Notes under the pieces: model-generated
What the model was told of the DNA's origin: nothing
What the model saw: the letters and a program-made list of their open reading frames with translations, nothing else
Databases searched by the model: none
Source: Variovorax sp. Root473
Lineage (GTDB): Bacteria > Pseudomonadota > Gammaproteobacteria > Burkholderiales > Burkholderiaceae_C
DNA: 64,000 nt
Direction: 5' to 3'
NCBI RefSeq assembly: GCF_001426505.1
Contig: NZ_LMEV01000014.1
Span: forward strand, 309,221 to 373,220
Position numbers and translations under genes: made by a program
Part shown: piece after piece, positions 8,535 through 16,248 of the stretch
How the letters are laid out: every line of letters begins with the position of its first letter
Numbering within the stretch: the first letter of the stretch is position 1

Positions 8535-9332
8535 ATGGACCTCCAGCTCCAGGACCAGCACGTTCTCATCACCGGCGGCAGCAAGGGCATCGGCCTGGCC
8601 TGCGCGCTGGGCTTCCTGCGCGAAGGCGCGCGCGTGAGCCTGGTCTCGCGCGACCTGCAGAACCTGCAGCAGGGCCAGCAGTCGCTGATCGCCGCATGCC
8701 CCCAGGCCGAAGGCCGCATTTCGCTGCACGCCGCCGACCTCAAGGACCCCGCCAGCGCCGTCGCCGCACTCGATGCCGCCGAACAGGCCTTCGGCCCCGT
8801 CGACGTGCTCGTCAACTCGGCCGGCGCCGCCCGCCGCACCCCGCCCGACGAACTCACGCCCGCCGCGTGGCACGACGCGATGGACGCCAAGTACTTCACC
8901 TACATCCACATGATCGACCCGGTGGTCAAGCGCATGGGCACGCGCGGCCGCGGCGCGATCGTCAACGTCATCGGCCAGGGCGGCAAAGTCGCCAGCCCCG
9001 TCCACATGGCCGGCGGCGCCGCCAACGCCGCCCTCATGCTGGTGAGCGCCGGCATGGCCGCGGCCTACGCCGCCAAAGGCGTGCGCGTGAACGCCGTGAA
9101 CCCCGGCCTCACCCTGACCGCGCGGCTGCAGGAAGGCATGAAGGCCGATGCAAAGCTGCAAGGCATCGACACCGACGAAGCGCTGGAACGCGCCACCGCA
9201 CGGCTCCCACTCGGGCGCATCGCGACGCCGGAGGAAGTGGCCAACACCGTGCTGTTCCTGGCGTCGGCGAAGGCGAGCTATGTGACGGGGGCGATCGTGG
9301 CGATGGACGGGGCGGTGACGCCGATGATTTGA
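8535..9332 (+). CDS. SDR-family oxidoreductase with non-canonical active site
   Basis: A 265-residue short-chain dehydrogenase/reductase fold. The nucleotide-binding motif TGGSKGIG is at 13-20, NSAG at 94-97, and the C-terminus is of FabG type (ATPEEVANTVLFLASAKASYVTGAIVAMDGA). In place of the usual YxxxK catalytic pair, the stretch SPVHMAGGAANAAL has His157 where Tyr is expected and no Lys four residues on. Either chemistry is altered or activity is lost. A related SDR subgroup also has an AGNAAL-like sequence after the active-site Tyr. Start: ATG following CAAGGAACCCCGAC, with a good ribosome-binding site. The gene appears monocistronic; substrate unknown. Confidence 0.85.
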   Translation: MDLQLQDQHVLITGGSKGIGLACALGFLREGARVSLVSRDLQNLQQGQQSLIAACPQAEGRISLHAADLKDPASAVAALDAAEQAFGPVDVLVNSAGAARRTPPDELTPAAWHDAMDAKYFTYIHMIDPVVKRMGTRGRGAIVNVIGQGGKVASPVHMAGGAANAALMLVSAGMAAAYAAKGVRVNAVNPGLTLTARLQEGMKADAKLQGIDTDEALERATARLPLGRIATPEEVANTVLFLASAKASYVTGAIVAMDGAVTPMI

Positions 9333-9433
9333 TGGGCGTAGCCCAGAAGGCGAACGCAGTGAAGCGCCCCTAGGGCCGAGCGAAGCGACGGCCCGAAGGC
9401 TCCCCCTCCCCTCTGGCCGCGCCGAGGAGCGCA

Positions 9434-9593
9434 GCGTTTCGCGGATCAGGGCTCGCAGCTGTTTGAGCGAAGCGAGTTCTGCGAGACCCCGCGAAACGCG
9501 AGCACCGCAGGTTGCCCGCAGCGAAGCGCAGGGACGCGGACAGTGGGGTCGCCTTTTCTTTGCTTACTTTCTTTTGGCGAAGCAAAAGAAAGT
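9434..9593. repeat. hairpin-rich intergenic repeat element (Comamonadaceae type)
   Basis: The 296-bp spacer 9333-9628 carries no gene. It contains nested inverted repeats: GCGTTTCGCGG/CCGCGAAACGC (9434-9444 with 9489-9499) enclosing CTCGCAG/CTGCGAG (9452-9458 with 9479-9485). A perfect 11-bp hairpin follows, ACTTTCTTTTG/CAAAAGAAAGT (9566-9576 with 9583-9593, loop GCGAAG). Many GCGAAGCG words are scattered between. I recognise this as a sequence type repeated between genes in Variovorax and relatives (from memory, not searched). The last hairpin may also end transcription from both sides. Confidence 0.6.
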
Positions 9594-9628
9594 GAGTCGC
9601 CCGCCGGGGCGAGTCCCGGCCAGCAGCA

Positions 9629-10537
9629 TCAAACCTCCGCCAACAACCCCTCGAACTTCAAAACAAGAAAATCGACAAACGCCCGCACACGCGCCGGCAC
9701 GAACCGCCCGCTCGGCAGCAGCGCATGCAGCGGATAAGGCCCCGTCTCCCAGTCGGTCATCAGATGCACCAGCCGGCCGCTGCGGATATCGTCGCGCACA
9801 TCCAGCGCCGACTTCAGCGTGACGCCATGCCCCGCCACCGCCCACTCGCGCGCCAGCGACGCGTCGTCCACACTGCGATTCCCATTCACCCGCACCTCCG
9901 TCCACTGCCCGTTCTGCGCAAAACGCCAGACGCGATGCCGCCGCCCCCCGCGGTTGAAGATCAGGCAGTTGTGATGCACAAGGTCCTGCGGCACCTTCGG
10001 CGCAGGATGCCGCCGCAGGTACTCCGGCGAGGCCGTCAGCAGCGGATTCGTCATCGCAAACGCCCGCGCCACCAGCCGCGAATCGGCGAGCGCGCCATAG
10101 CGCAGCGCCACATCGACCTCATCGCGCATCACGTCCAGCGGACGGTCCCCGACCGACAGCGACAGCTGCACACCGCCATGCAGCGCCAGGAATTCATCGA
10201 ACCACGGCAGCAGCGTGCTGCGCGTCAGGTCCGAGGGTGCGGCCACGCGCAAGGTGCCGACCAGTTCGCCCCGATCCGCCGTGACCAGCGACTCCCCTTC
10301 ATCCAGCAGTTCGAACGCGCGCACGGCATAGTCCAGCAGCGTCTGCCCCTGCGGCGTCAATCGCATCGCCCGCGTCGAGCGCTCGAACAGCCGCGCCCCC
10401 AACTGCGCCTCCAGCCGCTTCAAGGTCGCGCTGGCCGCCGCCGGCGTGATGCCCAGCGCATGGGCCGCCGCCGTGAGCGTGCCCCCGCGCGCCGTCTGCA
10501 CGAGCACCCGCAGGTCCGAGGTATTTTCAATTTTCAT
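9629..10537 (-). CDS. LysR-family transcriptional regulator
   Basis: A 302-residue LTTR. The N-terminal winged helix-turn-helix spans residues ~5-62 (GGTLTAAAHALGITPAAASATLKRLEAQLGARLF in overlapping pieces is the LysR signature). It is followed by a periplasmic-binding-protein-like effector domain from ~90 to 295 (LRVAAPSDL opening strand). The APSDLTRSTLLPWFDEF type is typical of the group regulating quinone or oxidoreductase genes. It is transcribed divergently from the MDR oxidoreductase gene with an 85-bp spacer, the classic arrangement in which the LysR protein controls its neighbour. The effector is unknown. Confidence 0.93.
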   Translation of the reverse strand: MKIENTSDLRVLVQTARGGTLTAAAHALGITPAAASATLKRLEAQLGARLFERSTRAMRLTPQGQTLLDYAVRAFELLDEGESLVTADRGELVGTLRVAAPSDLTRSTLLPWFDEFLALHGGVQLSLSVGDRPLDVMRDEVDVALRYGALADSRLVARAFAMTNPLLTASPEYLRRHPAPKVPQDLVHHNCLIFNRGGRRHRVWRFAQNGQWTEVRVNGNRSVDDASLAREWAVAGHGVTLKSALDVRDDIRSGRLVHLMTDWETGPYPLHALLPSGRFVPARVRAFVDFLVLKFEGLLAEV

Positions 10538-10622
10538 TTGAGAGTGTTGCTGTTCGACGCCGGCTTATCAAATGGCCTTTGCCATCCTACAGTCGAGCCA
10601 TCGTTCCAGAAAGGTTCCTCCC
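10538..10622. promoter_or_regulatory. divergent LysR/oxidoreductase promoter region with small palindrome
   Basis: This short spacer between divergent genes contains ATGGC-CTTT-GCCAT (10572-10585) within an AT-richer stretch. It is a plausible LysR-type operator for both genes. It is inferred from position; the palindrome is short. Confidence 0.35.
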
Positions 10623-11633
10623 ATGAAAGCCATCGGCTACTACCAGCCCCTGCCCATCGACCACGCTGAATCGCTGCAGGACATCGAGCTTCCCGCGCCC
10701 GTGCCCGGCGCGCGCGACCTGCTGGTGCGCGTGAAGGCCGTGTCGGTCAACCCCGTCGACACCAAGGTCCGCAAGAACGCCGCCCCCGAGGCCGGACAGG
10801 CCAAGGTGCTGGGCTGGGACGCGGTCGGCACCGTCGAAGCCATCGGCAGCGACGTGACCGGCTTCAAGGTCGGCGACCGCGTCTACTACGCCGGCTCCAT
10901 CATTCGCCCCGGCGCCAACTCGGAGCTGCACGCGGTCGACGAGCGCATCGCCGCCCTCGCCCCGAAAAGCCTGGACGATGCCCAGGCCGCCGCGCTGCCG
11001 CTGACCACCATCACCGCCTACGAGCTGCTGTTCGACCGCCTGCAGGTGCCCAAGGGCGGCGGCGAAGGCCAGACGCTGCTGATCACCGGCGGCGCCGGTG
11101 GCGTGGGTTCCATCCTCATCCAGCTCGCGCGCCAGCTCACGAAGCTGCGCGTCGTCGCCACCGCGTCGCGCGCCGAAACGCGCGAATGGTGCCTGGCACT
11201 GGGCGCGCATGTGGTCATCGACCATTCGAAGCCGCTCGCCGCCGAACTCAAGGCCGCGGGCATCGACGAAGTCGACATGGTCGCCAGCCTCACGCAGACC
11301 GACCAGCACTACGCGCAGATCATCGAAAGCCTCAAGCCCCAGGGCCAGCTCGCGGTGATCGACGACATGAAGGTGCTCGACGCGATGCCGCTGAAGACCA
11401 AGTGCATTTCTCTGCACTGGGAAATGATGTTCACGCGCGCGCGCTTCACCACGCCCGACATCGCCGAGCAAGGCAAGCTGCTCGCCGAAGTGGCCACGCT
11501 GGTCGACGCGGGCCGCATTCGCACCACGGCGAATGCGAGCTTCGGCACCATCAATGCCGCCAACCTGAAGAAGGCGCATGCGCTCATCGAGAGCGGCAAG
11601 GCGCAGGGCAAGGTCGTGCTGGCCGGGTTCTGA
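10623..11633 (+). CDS. zinc-type alcohol dehydrogenase-like / quinone oxidoreductase (MDR family)
   Basis: A 336-residue medium-chain dehydrogenase/reductase. The N-terminal GroES-like half shows VKAVSVNPVDTKVR and GWDAVGTVEAIGSDVTGFKVGDRV. The Rossmann half shows the NADPH-binding GGAGGVGS motif at about 158-165. No cysteine/histidine set for catalytic or structural zinc is visible, despite the family name, which fits the quinone-oxidoreductase-like branch. The closing AHALIESGKAQGKVVL is typical. ATG 10623 is chosen over an in-frame upstream start because it begins the conserved MKAIGYY strand and follows AGAAAGG. The divergent LysR gene probably regulates it; such pairs often respond to electrophiles or quinones. 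Confidence 0.88.
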   Translation: MKAIGYYQPLPIDHAESLQDIELPAPVPGARDLLVRVKAVSVNPVDTKVRKNAAPEAGQAKVLGWDAVGTVEAIGSDVTGFKVGDRVYYAGSIIRPGANSELHAVDERIAALAPKSLDDAQAAALPLTTITAYELLFDRLQVPKGGGEGQTLLITGGAGGVGSILIQLARQLTKLRVVATASRAETREWCLALGAHVVIDHSKPLAAELKAAGIDEVDMVASLTQTDQHYAQIIESLKPQGQLAVIDDMKVLDAMPLKTKCISLHWEMMFTRARFTTPDIAEQGKLLAEVATLVDAGRIRTTANASFGTINAANLKKAHALIESGKAQGKVVLAGF

Positions 11634-11645
11634 CGCGCTGCGGGT

Positions 11646-13394
11646 TCAGGTCTGCCAGGGCAGGCCGCGCATGCGCTCGCGCTTTTCCTCTTCGTCGAAG
11701 TGCGCGAGCGAAGGCTTGATGAGGTCGCTGCGGGCAACGAGGCCGACCAGTGCGAGCGACTGCGCGTCCTTCACGACCGGCAGGCGTTCGAGCCGGTGGC
11801 GCGCCAGGCGCGTGGCCACCGCGCGGCAGTTCTCGCCCGCCCGCGCAAACACCAGCGGCGGCGCGGTACCGCAGGCATCGCCCACCGTCCCGACGCTGAA
11901 CGTTGCGAGCAACGTGCGGTCGGCCATGCCGATCACCGCGTTGCCGCGCAGCACGGGGTACGCGCGATGCACCTGGCCTTCGCCGAAGTACTGCGCGAGC
12001 GCCTCGCCCACCGGCAGCGCAGCGTCGATGGTGCGCACCTCGCGCGTCATCACTTCTTCCACCGAGTGCCGCTCCAGCGGATCGATGCCGTATTCGCGGT
12101 AGATGTGATAGCCGCGGCGCGCGATCTTCTCGGTGAGGATCGAGCGGCGCATCGTGAGCACCGTGAAGCCATAAGCGACAGCCGATGTGGTCAACAGCGG
12201 CAGCAGCGCGTTGCTGTCGTGCGTGAGCCCGAAGGCGAAGATGGTGGCAGTGAGCGGCGCGCGCATCACGCCGCCGAGCGTGGCGGCCATGCACACCAGC
12301 GGCCACAGCATCGGGTCGTTGCCGGGCAGCACATGCGAGAGCACCACGCCCAGGCCGGCGCCCATCATGAGCAGCGGCGCGAGCACGCCGCCCGAAGTAC
12401 CCGAGCCCAGCGAGATGACCCAGATGATGGCCTTCACCGCCAGCAGCGTCGCCACCACGCCGAGTGCCAGGTGGTTGTGCAGCAGGTCGCCGATGACGTC
12501 GTAGCCCACGCCCAGCGCACGCGGCTCGAAGTAGCCGCCGATGCCGACCGCCAGGCCGCCGATGGCCGGCCACCACATCCAGTGGATGGGCAGCTTGCCG
12601 AACAGGTCTTCCACCTTGTACAGCGAGATCGAGAGCGAAGCCGACAGCATGCCGCACAGCAACCCGGCGATGACGCACGAGACCATCGCAAGCGGGCCGG
12701 GCACGGCCGTCTGCAGCGGGAACAGCGGGCCCGCCTCCATGAGCAGCGGGCGCGTGAAGCCGGCGACCGCGCAGGCCACGGCCACTGGCAGCAGGCTGCG
12801 TGGGCGCAGCTCGAACAGCAGCAGCTCGACCGCCAGCAGCACCGCAGCCACCGGCGTGCCGAACACGGCCGTCATGCCGGCGGTGGCACCCGCCACCAGC
12901 AGCGCCTTGCGCTCGGCGGCGGTGAGGTGGAAATGCTGCGCGATCAGCGAGCCGATGGCGCCGCCCGTCATGATGATCGGCCCCTCGGCGCCGAACGGCC
13001 CGCCGCTGCCGATCACGATGCCGGACGACAGCGGCTTGAGCAGGGCGACCTTCGGCGACATCTTGCTCTTGCCGAACAGGATCGCCTCGATGGCCTCGGG
13101 GATGCCGTGGCCGCGGATCTTGTCGGAGCCGTAGCGTGCGATGAGGCCGACGATGAGCCCGCCGATCACCGGCACGGCGATGACCCAGGCGCCCAGCGTG
13201 TGGTCGGCCGGCGATCGGTCGGCCAGCGAGAAGGTCTGGAAGAAGAACAGGTTGGTGAAGAAGCGGATCAGGTCGAGCAGCACGCGCGCTGCCAAGGTGC
13301 TGACGGCGCCGATGACGACCGCCATGGCGGTGATGCGCAGCAGGCGCGTGTTGAGCGCGAAATCACCGCGGGGCGGATGGGGGGTGGGGGTCAT
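11646..13394 (-). CDS. ClC-family chloride channel/antiporter with tandem CBS domains
   Basis: A 582-residue multi-helix membrane protein. Selectivity-filter motifs are visible: GSGGPFGAEGP (129-139, with the gating glutamate Glu137), GKSKMSP preceding, and GSGTSGGVLAPLL further on. The C-terminal ~130 residues hold a CBS pair: EVMTREVRTID followed by RGNAVIGMADR, then a second repeat ending LVGLVARSDLIKPS. CBS domains in ClC proteins bind adenine nucleotides and modulate gating. The proton-glutamate of ClC-ec1-type exchangers cannot be placed by eye, so channel versus antiporter is open. It is convergent with the MDR gene (12 bp). A single-gene unit is likely. Confidence 0.93.
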   Translation of the reverse strand: MTPTPHPPRGDFALNTRLLRITAMAVVIGAVSTLAARVLLDLIRFFTNLFFFQTFSLADRSPADHTLGAWVIAVPVIGGLIVGLIARYGSDKIRGHGIPEAIEAILFGKSKMSPKVALLKPLSSGIVIGSGGPFGAEGPIIMTGGAIGSLIAQHFHLTAAERKALLVAGATAGMTAVFGTPVAAVLLAVELLLFELRPRSLLPVAVACAVAGFTRPLLMEAGPLFPLQTAVPGPLAMVSCVIAGLLCGMLSASLSISLYKVEDLFGKLPIHWMWWPAIGGLAVGIGGYFEPRALGVGYDVIGDLLHNHLALGVVATLLAVKAIIWVISLGSGTSGGVLAPLLMMGAGLGVVLSHVLPGNDPMLWPLVCMAATLGGVMRAPLTATIFAFGLTHDSNALLPLLTTSAVAYGFTVLTMRRSILTEKIARRGYHIYREYGIDPLERHSVEEVMTREVRTIDAALPVGEALAQYFGEGQVHRAYPVLRGNAVIGMADRTLLATFSVGTVGDACGTAPPLVFARAGENCRAVATRLARHRLERLPVVKDAQSLALVGLVARSDLIKPSLAHFDEEEKRERMRGLPWQT

Positions 13395-13507
13395 GGTGGG
13401 ATGTGGCGCGACGATGTCCGGCGTCGATGCCGGTGTCGCAGGTTCAGTTCGGGGCAGGCCGAATTACATCACAACATGATGAAAATGCGCTGATTCACAA
13501 TGGCCGC

Positions 13508-14086
13508 ATGACCACTCCCCTGATCGAATTCGATACCGACCGCCTGCGCCTGCGCCAATGGCGCGAGAGCGACGGCGCTCCTTTTTTCGGCATGGCCGCC
13601 GACCCGCAGGTCATGGAGTTCCTGCTGCCCTTGCCGACTCGCGCCGACAGCGACGCGTTGGCCGCGCGCGCCAAGGCCCTCATCGCCGAACACGGCTGGG
13701 GTTTCTGGGCCGTCGAGCGCAAGGACACGGGCGCGTTCATCGGCTTCACCGGCCTGAACGTGCCGATGGCCGCGCTGCCTTTCTCGCCGTGCGTCGAGAT
13801 CGGCTGGCGCTTGTCACGCGCCAGCTGGGGCCAGGGCTTCGCGACCGAGGCGGCGCGCGGCGCGCTGCAGGTCGGGTTCGAGCGGCTCGGGCTCGGCGAG
13901 ATCGTGGCGTTCACGGCCGAAAGCAACGTGCGCTCGGCCGCGGTGATGGCGCGCCTCGGCATGCACGAGGACGTGGCCGGCGCCTTCGACCATCCGGCGG
14001 TGCCCGAAGGCCATGCGCTGCGACGCCACCGGCTGTTCCGCATCGACCGGGCGGCATGGCTGGCCGCGCAGCGCGCCTCAGAATGA
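13508..14086 (+). CDS. GNAT-family N-acetyltransferase (RimJ/RimL type)
   Basis: A 192-residue protein starting with TTPLIEFDTDRLRLRQWRES, the usual N-terminal strand of RimJ/RimL-like acetyltransferases. The acetyl-CoA site appears as WGQGFATEAARGAL, equivalent to the Q/RxxGxG/A motif. EIVAFTAESNVRSAAVMARLGM is the conserved later part. It probably acetylates a protein N-terminus or small amine; the substrate is unknown. ATG 13508 is preferred since the upstream part of the frame shows no conservation. Its 3' end overlaps the convergent TauE/SafE gene by 9 bp. Confidence 0.88.
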   Translation: MTTPLIEFDTDRLRLRQWRESDGAPFFGMAADPQVMEFLLPLPTRADSDALAARAKALIAEHGWGFWAVERKDTGAFIGFTGLNVPMAALPFSPCVEIGWRLSRASWGQGFATEAARGALQVGFERLGLGEIVAFTAESNVRSAAVMARLGMHEDVAGAFDHPAVPEGHALRRHRLFRIDRAAWLAAQRASE

Positions 14087-14791
14087 ATGCAGCAGCAGCG
14101 CGGCGCCCGACACGATCGCAAAGACCTGCACGAAGATCCGCAGCACGCGGCCGTTGATGCGCCGATGCACCACGCGGCTGAGCACCGCGCCCACGACCAA
14201 CGCAGGCAGCAACAGGGCCGCTGCGTAGAGCTGTGAGCCGTCGATGCGCCCCGCCACCATCAGCGTGGCCAGCGACACCAGCTCGCCGATCAGGAAGCAC
14301 AGCGCAATGGTCGAGCGCATGGTGGGCGCCGGCTGGTGCTGGTAGACCAGCGCCAGCGGCGGCCCGCCGATGCCGGTCGCGGTTTCGGTGACGCCGGTGA
14401 CGAGCCCCGCCGCCACGAAGGCGGTGCGCCCCGGCGAGAAGGCCGGCATCATCAAGGTGACCAGCGCCGCCGCGATGGTCGAGGCACCGACGAACAGCGA
14501 CAGGTGGCTCGCGCTCAGCGCCGCCAGCACCCAGAGGCCGCCGACGGTGCCGAGCAGGCGCCCGCCGGTGATCCAGCGGGCGCCGGTGCGGTCGATGGCG
14601 CCGCGCTCTCGCCACATCACGTAGAAGTTCAGCGGCAGCATCAGCACCAGCACGCACACGGGCAGCAGGTCGGGTCGCACGATGCCGATCACCGGTGCGG
14701 CGATGAGCGCAAAGCCGACGCCGGTCGCGCCCTGCACGAAGGCGGCGAACAGCACGGCGAGCGAGACGAGGACAAGGTGTTGCGCGCTCAC
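14078..14791 (-). CDS. TSUP (TauE/SafE) family membrane transporter
   Basis: A 237-residue, alanine/leucine-rich protein with about seven or eight hydrophobic helices. It shows the two family half-repeats: GATGVGFALIAAPVIG near the N-terminus, and GVTETATGIGGPPLALVY in the second half. TSUP proteins export or import sulfur compounds such as sulfite, sulfoacetate or taurine-derived anions, or other organic anions. The GTG start at 14791 overlaps the stop of the upstream amidohydrolase gene in a GTGA arrangement, implying translational coupling. It therefore belongs to the permease-amidohydrolase unit and may move a product or substrate of that pathway. Confidence 0.87.
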   Translation of the reverse strand: MSAQHLVLVSLAVLFAAFVQGATGVGFALIAAPVIGIVRPDLLPVCVLVLMLPLNFYVMWRERGAIDRTGARWITGGRLLGTVGGLWVLAALSASHLSLFVGASTIAAALVTLMMPAFSPGRTAFVAAGLVTGVTETATGIGGPPLALVYQHQPAPTMRSTIALCFLIGELVSLATLMVAGRIDGSQLYAAALLLPALVVGAVLSRVVHRRINGRVLRIFVQVFAIVSGAALLLHSF

Positions 14792-16200
14792 TGCGAGTGC
14801 CGCTCCGAGGCCAGGCGGCGGTGCGCGGCCGCTGGCGGATGCAGCCGCACGATGGGCGCGCGGTCCATCGCCGCATGGGCGACGCGCGCCAGCTGCCGCT
14901 GCAGCGCGCGCGCGTCCCAGTCGGGCGGCCAGCCTTCCCACAGGCGCAGTTTTCCGTCGACAAACACGGCCACGATCTGGTCGCGGTTGCCCAGGCGCAC
15001 GAGGTCCCACGTGAGGTCGACCGAGGTGCACATCTCGGGCGTATCGACATCGACGATGAGGAAGTCGGCCGCCTTGCCCACGGCGATCTCGCCCGTGAGG
15101 TGGCCCAGGCCCACGGCGCGCGCGCCTTCGTGCGTGGCATGGTCGAACCAGGTCCAGCCGCCGCCGCTCGACGCATCGCCGATGGCCATGCCGAAGACCA
15201 GCTTCTGCGCGGCCTCGGCCGCGTCCATGAGGCGGAAGGCATCGCTGCGCGTGGCGTCGGTCCCGAGGCCGAAGCGGATGCCCAGCGCGGCCATCAGGTT
15301 CGCGGGCGCCACGGCGTTGCCCTTCCACTGGCTGGCGACGGGGTTGTAGCTCACGGCGGTGTCGGTGTCGCGCAGCACCATGAGTTCCGACGGCGTGACC
15401 AGCGTGCCGTGCGCGATGAGCACCTGCGGGCCGAGCGCGCCCAGGTCCGCCAGCAGTTCCAGCGGCCGCTTGCCGCGCTGCACGACCGAGCGCTCGACCG
15501 AGGCCAGGTGCTCGTTGACGTGCGTCTGGAACACGGTGCGCGCCTCGGCGCACAGGGCCGACACCGCAACCAGCATCTCGTCGGAGGCCGCCTCGGGCAC
15601 CGAGATGGCGAGCGAGGGATGCACCAGCTCTGCACCCGACCACTGCTGCAGGAACTGCGCGGCGTGCGACTGGATCGCCTTCCGCTCGGCGGCGGTGCTG
15701 TCGTTGCCGCCGTCGTTGCAGATCAGGCCCAACACGCAGCGCAGCCCGGCCTCCTTCACGGCCGCGGCCACGGCGCCGATGTCACCCGGTGCGCGCGTGC
15801 CCGCGTCGCACACGGTGGTGAAGCCGCCGCGCAGCGATTCGAGCGCCGCGAGCTTGGAAGCCATGTAGACGAACTCGTCGTCCAGGCTCGACTCGAGCGG
15901 CACCCACACGCGGCGGAAGATTTCCGACGGCTCGCCATAGGCCAGCGACTTGCCGAAGGACTGCGTGAGGTGGTGGTGCGCGTCGATCATGCCGGGCATC
16001 ACCAGCTTGCCCGGTAGTTGCAGCGGCGTGAGGTGCGAGTGGCGGGCGATGAGCGCGTCGGCGGGGCCGACCTCGCGAAAGCGCCCGCCTTCGATCCGCA
16101 CGGCATGGCCGGTGGCGGGGCCGTCGCGCAGCATCAGGTGGTCGGGAACGAGCAGCAGCTCGTCGGCCGCGAAGAGCGCGGCATCGAGTTCAGGAGGCAT
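14788..16200 (-). CDS. amidohydrolase, cytosine/guanine deaminase-like (COG0402 type)
   Basis: A 470-residue TIM-barrel metallohydrolase. Metal ligands can be placed: HHH at 75-77 (PGMIDAHHHLTQS), His227 (QTHVNEH), His264 (IAHGTL) and Asp315 (GLGTDATRSD). The closing strand GKAADFLIVDVDTPEM is standard. This branch includes guanine, 8-oxoguanine and S-adenosylhomocysteine deaminases and the triazine hydrolases, so a purine- or pterin-like ring substrate is plausible but not proven. It lies 48 bp downstream of a nucleobase-type permease and overlaps the TauE/SafE gene by 4 bp. The set looks like an uptake and catabolism unit under the adjacent LacI regulator. Confidence 0.88.
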   Translation of the reverse strand: MPPELDAALFAADELLLVPDHLMLRDGPATGHAVRIEGGRFREVGPADALIARHSHLTPLQLPGKLVMPGMIDAHHHLTQSFGKSLAYGEPSEIFRRVWVPLESSLDDEFVYMASKLAALESLRGGFTTVCDAGTRAPGDIGAVAAAVKEAGLRCVLGLICNDGGNDSTAAERKAIQSHAAQFLQQWSGAELVHPSLAISVPEAASDEMLVAVSALCAEARTVFQTHVNEHLASVERSVVQRGKRPLELLADLGALGPQVLIAHGTLVTPSELMVLRDTDTAVSYNPVASQWKGNAVAPANLMAALGIRFGLGTDATRSDAFRLMDAAEAAQKLVFGMAIGDASSGGGWTWFDHATHEGARAVGLGHLTGEIAVGKAADFLIVDVDTPEMCTSVDLTWDLVRLGNRDQIVAVFVDGKLRLWEGWPPDWDARALQRQLARVAHAAMDRAPIVRLHPPAAAHRRLASERHSQ

Positions 16201-16248
16201 GGTGAAAGGAGAGAGCGGGAAAGAAAGAAAGGAAGAGGCGCGCGTCGC

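Noticed and set aside
11700..13493. Long plus-strand frame opposite the ClC gene
   Set aside because: It is a shadow of the ClC coding strand with non-protein-like composition.
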